Of a stretch of DNA of 12,337 bases, positions 6,942-12,337 are shown one piece after another; position 1 is the stretch's first letter; each line of letters starts with the position of its first letter. This DNA comes from Clostridiales bacterium (GTDB lineage Bacteria > Bacillota > Clostridia > Christensenellales > Aristaeellaceae). The position numbers and the translations under genes are program-made. Under the pieces are notes generated by a model that saw nothing but the letters and a program-made list of their open reading frames with translations, made no database searches and was not told the DNA's origin. The stretch is from NCBI GenBank assembly GCA_012513735.1, contig JAAZBR010000004.1, forward strand, positions 1-12,337, in the 5' to 3' direction.

Positions 6942-7864
6942 TTGGCATCCTCAAAGTCAGCGCCCTGCAGCAGGCTACGGATGTGGGCCGGGGTGAAACT
7001 GTACGCCGACCGGCAGAAATGACAGGTCATCACCGTGTCCTCGCCGGAGGAAGCCAGTTCCTCCAGGTCGGCCCGGGGCAGGGCCAGCAGCGCACGCTCC
7101 ATACGGGCGGCGCAGTTGCAGTGAAGGCGCAACGGATATTCCCCCACGATCACAGGCTCAAGCCCCTCAAACCATGCATCGGCCAACTGCCTGAGAGAGC
7201 GGTCGTAAATCTCCCGGCTGATGTTGCTGAAGAAGGGCTCGCGGATCTCCAACTGCTCTATCACCTGATTGGTGCAGCCCGGCATCGCCTGAATCAAAAT
7301 ACCTCCCGCCGACAGGACCGTGCCCGCCTGGTTGAGGCAGCCCAGGGCCACCAAGGACGGCGTCTGCTCAGAGGTGGTAAAGTAGCGGGCAAAGTCCTCC
7401 CCCAGTTCGCCTGACCGCATGTCGCTGATGCCGATGGAGGGCTCCCCCTTGCCCAGGTCCTTGACCACGCTAAGCTGGCCCTTGCCCACAAAGGCGGCCA
7501 CATCCTGCCGGCCATCTGCTCTAAGGGGCAGCTCTGCCTGGGGATTGGCCACAGCGATTTTCAGGTCACCGCCGCTGGCGACCACAGTGATGCGCCCGCC
7601 CACGCCATCCCCTGCCGCCGTGGCGGTAAGGCTGCCCTGGGGCAGGTCCATCAGACAGCTCAGCATAGCGCCGGCCGACAGCATGCGGCCCATGGCCGTA
7701 GTAGCCACGTCACTGGCCTGGTGAATATCCGCCGCCTGTTGTGTCAGGCGAGTGGCGCGGCACATCAGCACACGGGCCTGGCCCCCCATCAGGGTCATGC
7801 GCAGCAGGTGATCGTTTTCGGGATACACAAGATTGGTACGGGGTTCCTTCGTCTGTGGTTGCAC
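6938..7864 (-). CDS. hslO: Hsp33 redox-regulated holdase chaperone
   Basis: Cytoplasmic chaperone switched on by oxidation, protecting unfolded proteins under oxidative and heat stress. The 308-residue product fits the family. The C-terminal redox switch is complete: C249-x-C251 (LHCNCAARMERALLAL) and C281-x-x-C284 (TCHFCRSAYSF), the four thiolates that bind zinc in the reduced form. The N-terminal domain shows the family features TSEQTPSLVALG (164-175), GGILIQAMPGC (187-197) and GKGQLSVVKDLG (127-138). The GTG start at 7864 has AGGAAGGA with an 8-nt spacer, 15 nt after the methyltransferase stop. The start adds about 15 residues before the conserved block, slightly long for the family, but no better start is evident. 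Identification is confident. Confidence 0.96.
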   Translation of the reverse strand: MQPQTKEPRTNLVYPENDHLLRMTLMGGQARVLMCRATRLTQQAADIHQASDVATTAMGRMLSAGAMLSCLMDLPQGSLTATAAGDGVGGRITVVASGGDLKIAVANPQAELPLRADGRQDVAAFVGKGQLSVVKDLGKGEPSIGISDMRSGELGEDFARYFTTSEQTPSLVALGCLNQAGTVLSAGGILIQAMPGCTNQVIEQLEIREPFFSNISREIYDRSLRQLADAWFEGLEPVIVGEYPLRLHCNCAARMERALLALPRADLEELASSGEDTVMTCHFCRSAYSFTPAHIRSLLQGADFEDAK

Positions 7865-7879
7865 GGTTCAATTCCTTCC

Positions 7880-8623
7880 TCAGTGGGGCTTCAGCGCGAC
7901 GACATGCATCCGCTGGTCCTTTTCATCAGGCGGGCGCAGGGTGCGCTCGCCGTAGGCATGTATCTGTGAAAATCCGGCTTCAGCCAGGGCAGCCTCCAGT
8001 TGCTGCCTGGTCCAGGCCTGTTGTAGTTGCTCCTCGGTCAGCAGGCGGTAGCGACCATCGGGCTCCAGCGCATACAGGTGAAGGCGCATGGCCACCTGCT
8101 GCGCCTGTTCATCCCATTGGTTGTGCCAGATATAGTGCACAGGGCCCTCCAGATGGCTGAGGGTGTTGTTTCCCAGCAGATGCTTCAACTTGTAGGAGGT
8201 GCTGACATCAAAAGCCAGCACACCGCCGGACCTGAGCGCCGCGTAGGACGCCCGGGCAAAGCGCGCCAGCATGGAAGATGAGGTAAGGTAGTTGATGCCG
8301 TCACAGGTGCACAGGATGGCATCCTGCTGCGTATGCAGCTGCAAACGCTGCATATCCTGGCAGATCAGGGGCACCTGATGCCCTGCGGCCCGCAGCTTGT
8401 CTGCCGCAATGCTCAGCATCTCCTGGGACAGGTCCACCCCCGTCATGCGGAAATACCGGGTCAGGTGCACCGTCAGGCTGCCTGTTCCGCAGGCGCATTC
8501 GGTGACCCGGCTCCCTGCATCCACCCCCGCCTGTCTGAGCAGGCGCAGGTAGTGGTCTGCCCAAGCTTTATAATCCACCGACTCCATGAGCAGGTCATAG
8601 ACCTGGGCGAACTCCTGATACAT
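7880..8623 (-). CDS. Class I SAM-dependent methyltransferase
   Basis: A 247-residue soluble methyltransferase with the Rossmann-like fold. Motif I is TECACGTGSLT (41-51), the loop that holds S-adenosylmethionine; the acidic residue ending strand 2 is D64 (GVDLS). Motif II is DAILCTCDGINYL (101-113) and motif III is LRSGGVLAFDV (130-140). The opening YQEFAQVYDLLMESVDYKAW is typical of a Bacillota methyltransferase group of unknown substrate. The C-terminal half carries the beta-rich LHLYALEPDGRYRLLTEEQL segment seen in the same group. The start ATG overlaps the previous stop by one base (TGATG), so translation is coupled to the YesL-like gene. The methylated substrate cannot be deduced. Confidence 0.93.
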   Translation of the reverse strand: MYQEFAQVYDLLMESVDYKAWADHYLRLLRQAGVDAGSRVTECACGTGSLTVHLTRYFRMTGVDLSQEMLSIAADKLRAAGHQVPLICQDMQRLQLHTQQDAILCTCDGINYLTSSSMLARFARASYAALRSGGVLAFDVSTSYKLKHLLGNNTLSHLEGPVHYIWHNQWDEQAQQVAMRLHLYALEPDGRYRLLTEEQLQQAWTRQQLEAALAEAGFSQIHAYGERTLRPPDEKDQRMHVVALKPH

Positions 8624-9597
8624 CAGCCTTGGGGCTCCTCTTCTTCCTCTTCCAACTCCTCCTGAGGCGCCAGCCCCCGGTCCACCTGCGCACCCTCGAT
8701 ACGGGGGTTGATAAAGCGGTCAAAGGCAGCGTTGCTGAAAGAGGCATATACAAACCGGGCCAGGGCGTTGCCGATCAGCAGGTAATAACCCGCCAGCCCC
8801 ATCAGCGCATAGAGGGCATAGCCCGGCAGCAGATAGGCAAGGCACGCGGCCAGCAGCGTGGGCACCAGCATGACCAGCCGAACGCCCACCGTATGGGGCA
8901 GACGGCCCAACGCCAGCAGCAGCGCATTGCGCAGCAGGGCGCCAAAGGACAAATGATAGCCCACCATCAGCGGATACATAAAGGTAACAGCCAGCATCCA
9001 CAGGATGCCCACCAACAGCGTGATCATCTGCAGGGGGACGAACAGCATGTTCCGGGCGCCCAACTGGCCGTAGACCTGCCAGCCCAAAAAGACCATCACA
9101 GGCACCAACCCGGTGATGATGGCCACCCCCAGTCCCTGCTTCCAGTTTTCCTTCACACCCTCCTTGAAGTCGGCCCATAGAAAAGCGTGTTCATCCCGCG
9201 CCCAGTTGCGGGTGACATGGGCCATGCCTGCCTGCAGAGGGCCGGTCAGTGCAATGCAGGGCGCCAGATACAGCAACGTACGCAACATGAGGGCGCTGAA
9301 AAATGCCTGGCGGTTCTCCACCAGCATCAGCTGATCTGCCGTAGCCGCCGCGCTATCCGCGCTGACGGCGGTAGCAACCTCCGCAAAGGCGTACACCCCA
9401 TTGACCAGCAGGCTGATCACATACAGGGCGGGCAGCCAGGCCAGCGCGGTGATCAGGTTGAGCTGTACAAGACCGGAAAAGCGGACGCGCAGCATCTCCC
9501 AAAACAACTGCCACCGAGTGCGGGGTAAGTCTTCCTTGCGGTAATCTCCCTTACCCGCCTTGCCGTAGTAGTAGTTGTTCATAAACTTGCCAAACAC
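8623..9597 (-). CDS. YesL/DUF624-like polytopic membrane protein with acidic tail
   Basis: A 324-residue integral membrane protein, first gene of a five-gene operon. The family hallmark is GPLQAGMAHVTRNWARDEHA (119-138) followed by ADFKEGVKENWKQG (142-155), a cytoplasmic loop after membrane helix 2 in YesL proteins. Hydrophobic helices lie at about 43-66, 99-118, 156-174, 184-210, 238-256 and 258-283. Most YesL proteins are near 200-220 residues; this one is longer, with an extended 83-98 loop and a C-terminal tail ending in eight glutamates among nine residues (313-321). YesL genes often accompany carbohydrate ABC transporters in Bacillota, and solute-binding-like genes lie divergently here, but its own role is unknown. 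The GTG start at 9597 has GGAGG (9609-9605) with a 7-nt spacer. Confidence 0.85.
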   Translation of the reverse strand: MFGKFMNNYYYGKAGKGDYRKEDLPRTRWQLFWEMLRVRFSGLVQLNLITALAWLPALYVISLLVNGVYAFAEVATAVSADSAAATADQLMLVENRQAFFSALMLRTLLYLAPCIALTGPLQAGMAHVTRNWARDEHAFLWADFKEGVKENWKQGLGVAIITGLVPVMVFLGWQVYGQLGARNMLFVPLQMITLLVGILWMLAVTFMYPLMVGYHLSFGALLRNALLLALGRLPHTVGVRLVMLVPTLLAACLAYLLPGYALYALMGLAGYYLLIGNALARFVYASFSNAAFDRFINPRIEGAQVDRGLAPQEELEEEEEEPQG

Positions 9598-9630
9598 CGC
9601 ATCGCCTCCACATCACAGTCATCTGTCCTC

Positions 9631-9639
9631 ATTATATCA
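9631..9639 (-). promoter_or_regulatory. Extended -10 promoter of the YesL-methyltransferase-hslO operon
   Basis: On the minus strand TGATATAAT (9639-9631) is a perfect extended -10 (TG-N-TATAAT). The -35 position holds only TATCAC (9659-9654, 17-nt spacer), as expected when an extended -10 is used. Transcription would start near 9624, giving a short leader of about 27 nt before GTG 9597. Confidence 0.65.
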
Positions 9640-9699
9640 TGAACCCAAACCAGGTGATACCGCTGCACGCATCCGCCTCATCCGTTGAATGGAAACGAA

Positions 9700-9726
9700 T
9701 TGTAAACAATGAACATCTGTTTACAA
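9700..9726. promoter_or_regulatory. Inverted repeat TTGTAAACA-N9-TGTTTACAA in the divergent intergenic region
   Basis: Perfect 9-bp arms at 9700-9708 and 9718-9726 are separated by ATGAACATC. It lies 78 nt before the ATG at 9804 and about 60 bp upstream of the minus-strand promoter, so one protein could control both directions. The TGTAAA...TTTACA core resembles the two-half-site type of site described for clostridial CcpA, which would suit a carbohydrate-binding gene. That link is from memory and unproven. No clear -35/-10 pair for the plus-strand genes was found; CATAAA at 9734-9739 is a weak candidate. The remainder of 9598-9803 shows nothing else convincing. Confidence 0.5.
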
Positions 9727-9803
9727 ATGAGGACATAAAGGGCGGTTTTTCCCGCTGATTCTGTGATAGCCTGAACCCGGAAGAACAACCGATGGAGGTT
9801 TCC

Positions 9804-11519
9804 ATGAAAAAACAAATGCTCTTTTTGCTTTGTCTGCTGCTGGTGGCCAGCCTGCTGCCTCCGGATGCTGCCGCCGGCAGCCCGCTGCCCGACTCCCTTT
9901 TCGGCACCGCGCTGATGGATATGAAACAACGCGTCTACTCCATAGCCGTGCTGAAGGACGCCGCCTATATCCGCACCGATCAGGCCTTCTACCGCTGGCA
10001 GGAGGGTGAGTCGCACGCCCGGAAGCTGGCGGATGCCGCCCCGGCAACCAATGACCCCAAAGCCGAACAGCCTGCCGCAGATATCCTGCTGGCCTGGGAA
10101 GGTCGGCTGATCGGCCTGAACAGCGGTCGGGGCACCGTGTATGCCCTAAGGTTTGAGGGCGACAATGTTACCTACGATGAGGTGCTTCAGCTCGACTGGT
10201 CGCCCTTCCTGCAGGGGGACGAACCAGATCTGTACTATGCAACGCCTGACTGGGCCGTGATACTGCGAAACCGCCTGTTCTGCCGCTTCCAGGGAACGGA
10301 CAGCGGCAAGGAGCTATACAGCTTTGACCTGACGACCGGGCAGGGCACTGACTATGGTACCCGCAACCTGTGCAAGCTTATCCCCTATCAGGACGATCGT
10401 CTGCTGGCCCTCTCCTTTGATCCCTCCCAGATGGACCCCAACACCGGGGTATTTCTGCCGGCGCAGCTAACGGTATTTGAACCGGCTGCCAATGTTGTCC
10501 AGTCCCTGCAGATGCCGCTACCTGTCTTGCCAGAGGGAGCCTGGCCTACCAGCCACAACCTGTACTGGGATGCGGTCAGCGATCAGGTGTATGTGCTGAG
10601 CGATGGGCAGTTGCTGCGCCTGCAACAGCAGGGAGCGCCTACGCTCTGCGCCCGCCTGCCGGTGGGGGATTGGTGGGGCGGTAACCTGAAAACCCCTGCC
10701 ATCGTGCCCTGGCGGGACGACCTGCTGCTGATCGCCACCGAAAGCAATGTCTTTATACGCAGCATGGATGAAAGCAAACTGCCCCCTGTCACCACATTGA
10801 CGGGCAACACCCCTCTGCATGACACCAACACCCTGTCCCGTGCCCTGCAGCAGGTGGGGAACATCCAGTATCAGGCAAGCCTGGACGGCCGCATGGACGC
10901 TCAGGCTATCATCACTAAAATGCTGACGGGTGATCTGTCGCTTGATTTGCTGGTGCTGGACAGCGCTGAAAGCGATGTGCAGCGGCTGGCTGCCAAGGGC
11001 TACCTGATGGACCTGAGCCAGGATCCCGTGCTGGCAGCCATGGCAAAGGACAGCCTGCCCATGCTGCGTAAGCTGCTTTATCATGGTGACGGTCTGTACG
11101 CTATACCGCTGGATATCCGCGTGTTCTTCCCCACCGCCAACAAGCTCTGGTTTGAGGAGTTGGAACGCCCGCTTCCCCGTACTGTGCCGGAGTTAGTTGA
11201 CCTCACCCGATGGTGGGCCGAGGAGTGCTACCAGCATGAGGACTACAAGCTGTTTGAAATGCCCGGCGCCAAGGATCAGTTGAAAGAGATCACCCTGGCC
11301 AGCTACGTCAATGGCCTGCTGGGCCAGGGCCTGCCCCTGCACTTTGACGGGCAAAAGTTCGGGGCCATGATGGAACTGATAGATGATCTGGACACCTCTA
11401 CCTTCGACAACTTCCAGATGGGCGCTGACGATGAGGACTGGCTGGAAGCAGACCAGAAGGCCCTGCTTTCCTTTGGCATGGGCTATGGGCTGCAGGATGC
11501 CGGTTCCCGGTACGCCTAG
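9804..11519 (+). CDS. Exported propeller-like/solute-binding-like fusion protein, N-terminal part, cut by an in-frame amber codon
   Basis: The first 571 residues of a protein that would be 752 residues long if TAG 11517-11519 were read through. The start is ATG 9804 (MKKQMLFLLC), 5 nt after GGAGG 9794-9798; the upstream in-frame ATG 9792 overlaps that site. A signal peptide is visible (residues 1-24, cleavage likely after DAAA); there is no lipobox cysteine. Residues about 30-325 form repeated strand-rich units resembling propeller blades (VYSIAVLKDAAYIRTDQAFY; DRLLALSFD; DQVYVLSDGQLLRL; DDLLLIATESNVFIRS). Residues from about 335 resemble family-1 extracellular solute-binding proteins: DLLVLDSAESDVQRLAAKGY with LMDLS, and GDGLYAIPLDIRVFFPTANK. 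The frame continues past the stop with matching sequence. It lacks nearby permeases within the window. It is divergent from the YesL-like gene and followed by a paralogue. Confidence 0.8.
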   Translation: MKKQMLFLLCLLLVASLLPPDAAAGSPLPDSLFGTALMDMKQRVYSIAVLKDAAYIRTDQAFYRWQEGESHARKLADAAPATNDPKAEQPAADILLAWEGRLIGLNSGRGTVYALRFEGDNVTYDEVLQLDWSPFLQGDEPDLYYATPDWAVILRNRLFCRFQGTDSGKELYSFDLTTGQGTDYGTRNLCKLIPYQDDRLLALSFDPSQMDPNTGVFLPAQLTVFEPAANVVQSLQMPLPVLPEGAWPTSHNLYWDAVSDQVYVLSDGQLLRLQQQGAPTLCARLPVGDWWGGNLKTPAIVPWRDDLLLIATESNVFIRSMDESKLPPVTTLTGNTPLHDTNTLSRALQQVGNIQYQASLDGRMDAQAIITKMLTGDLSLDLLVLDSAESDVQRLAAKGYLMDLSQDPVLAAMAKDSLPMLRKLLYHGDGLYAIPLDIRVFFPTANKLWFEELERPLPRTVPELVDLTRWWAEECYQHEDYKLFEMPGAKDQLKEITLASYVNGLLGQGLPLHFDGQKFGAMMELIDDLDTSTFDNFQMGADDEDWLEADQKALLSFGMGYGLQDAGSRYA

Positions 11520-12062
11520 CCGCTGAACCTGTCGTTCGACGGCACCATGCCTGCCTGGCAGGATGGCGGGGCCACCCTGCTGGCCATCCCTGCTACGGCA
11601 GCCCATCCCCAGGAGGCCCTGCGCTTTCTCAGCACCTATGTGAGCAGCATGGATGCCATGACCCGCGCCGCGCTGAGCGCAAGCTGGACGGAGCCCATAC
11701 CCAACCCCCAGTTTGAGCGTCAGAAGCGCGACCTGGAGCAGCGCCTGGCCCTGCTGCCCGCCAGTATTGAAAAGGCCGAGGGCGCGGAAAAGCGAGCGCT
11801 GGAGCAGGACCTGGCCTACTTCAAAAATGAGATGGCCCATATCGAGAGCAACCGCTATATCGTGTCTACCCAGGCCCTTGACAGTTACCGCCAGATAATG
11901 GCAGGCGTATACCTGGATGACACCACCACCCAGGTGCAGCGCAGCGCCCTGACCAAGGATGGCTATCTGTTCCTGTCCATGCTGGAGGGCACGATCACGC
12001 TGGATCAGTTTATCCAGCAGGCCAACGACAAGATCCGGTTAATGACGCTGGAATCGCAATGA
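11520..12062 (+). pseudogene. C-terminal continuation of the propeller/solute-binding-like protein beyond the amber codon
   Basis: In the same frame as the upstream gene, with no gap, 180 codons continue from PLNLSFDGTMPAWQDGGATL to the TGA at 12060-12062. GATLLAIPATAAHPQEALRF is the usual late strand and helix of family-1 binding proteins (where residual-copy members read like SKNKEAALxFL), so this is the missing C-terminal lobe. A charged coiled-coil-like stretch (about 11713-11847: ERQKRDLEQRL ... EKRALEQDLAYFKNEM) and a final helical end follow. The first in-frame ATG (11547) has no ribosome binding site at proper distance, so independent translation is unlikely. A single C-to-T change of CAG (Gln) to TAG explains the break. 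Either a recent nonsense mutation, a sequencing error, or amber readthrough is possible. Confidence 0.7.
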
Positions 12063-12078
12063 TTGAAAGGAGTGCCCC

Positions 12079-12337
12079 ATGACCACACATCTGCCCAAGC
12101 CTTTGCTCTGCCTGCTGCTGGCTATTTGCCTGCTGCCCGCCTTGCCTGTCACAGCCGCCGAAGCCGCCCAGCCCGATCAGCTTTTTGGCAGCCTGCTGAT
12201 GGATGCGTCGGATTCCATCCGCTCCACCGTGGTGATGGAAGGCGCCATATACTGCCTCACCGAAAAGAAGGCGCTGTATACCTGGGCGTCCGGGGACCAG
12301 GAGATGCGCCGTGTAGCGCTCATTCCCCCGGCAGATC
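12079..12337 (+). CDS. Paralogue of the propeller/solute-binding-like protein (partial, C-terminus off the window)
   Basis: The first 86 codons of an exported protein. ATG 12079 is preceded by AAAGGAG (12066-12072) with a 6-nt spacer, 16 nt after the previous TGA, so the two genes form an operon. Residues 1-27 are a signal peptide (LLCLLLAICLLPALPVTAAE), without lipobox. The mature start aligns with the upstream gene: DQLFGSLLMDASDSI against DSLFGTALMDMKQRV, and ALYTWASGDQEMRRVA against AFYRWQEGESHARKLA. The two are therefore tandem duplicates that have diverged strongly. Whether this copy also carries the solute-binding half cannot be seen. Confidence 0.88.
   Translation, partial: MTTHLPKPLLCLLLAICLLPALPVTAAEAAQPDQLFGSLLMDASDSIRSTVVMEGAIYCLTEKKALYTWASGDQEMRRVALIPPAD

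Noticed and set aside
9740..9756. GCGG-TTTTTC-CCGC hairpin before the binding-protein gene
   Set aside because: Only four base pairs of stem and no T tract after it; too weak to call a terminator or attenuator.
11193..11840. 215-codon minus-strand open frame under the binding-protein gene
   Set aside because: Shadow frame; it spans the amber codon region but shows no domain and the plus-strand translation is clearly the biological one.

Overview
The window looks like a chromosomal segment of a fairly GC-rich anaerobic member of the Bacillota, probably an uncultured gut-type Clostridia. This is inferred from the strong AGGAGG-type ribosome binding sites, frequent GTG and TTG starts, a four-cysteine Hsp33, a YesL/DUF624 membrane protein and RbsABC-type sugar importers. 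No marker gene fixes the taxonomy. No RNA gene, insertion sequence or CRISPR array was seen, and no gene-free stretch exceeds about 210 bases.

Region 1 (1-3825, minus strand) is a sugar or polyol uptake and oxidation operon. In order of transcription it holds a wrecked Gfo/Idh/MocA dehydrogenase, an SDR dehydrogenase, a double-domain RbsA-type ATPase and two RbsC-type permeases, the second cut by the window edge. Gaps are 10-13 nt and the two permeases overlap by 14 nt. The matching binding protein is not in the window.

Region 2 (3826-4023) is an AT-rich control segment. It has a near-consensus sigma-A promoter (TTGACA-N17-TATTTT, minus strand) sitting on a 13-bp-arm palindrome, followed by a cluster of TTGATT/AATCAA elements in the leader.

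Region 3 (4024-9597, minus strand) is a tightly packed operon. In order of transcription it holds a YesL/DUF624-like membrane protein, a SAM-dependent methyltransferase, hslO (Hsp33), a HEAT-like protein and a zinc-ribbon/TM/TPR/chitobiase-like membrane protein. It ends in an ftsH remnant. Several junctions are translationally coupled (TGATG, ATGA, GTGA). Hsp33 plus an FtsH relic suggests a protein-quality-control theme, but the two uncharacterised proteins have no known role.

Region 4 (9598-12337) starts with a 206-nt divergent intergenic region. A plus-strand tandem pair of exported proteins follows. The first combines a propeller-like N-terminal half with an extracellular solute-binding-like half and is split by an in-frame amber codon at 11517. 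The second, cut by the window edge, is its paralogue.

The main oddity is that three of the thirteen genes are broken. Two neighbours (Gfo/Idh and ftsH) each keep both ends but lack the middle, and the third has a single nonsense codon. This is either real gene decay or an assembly/sequencing problem, and read data would decide. I see no convincing new defence or mobile system.
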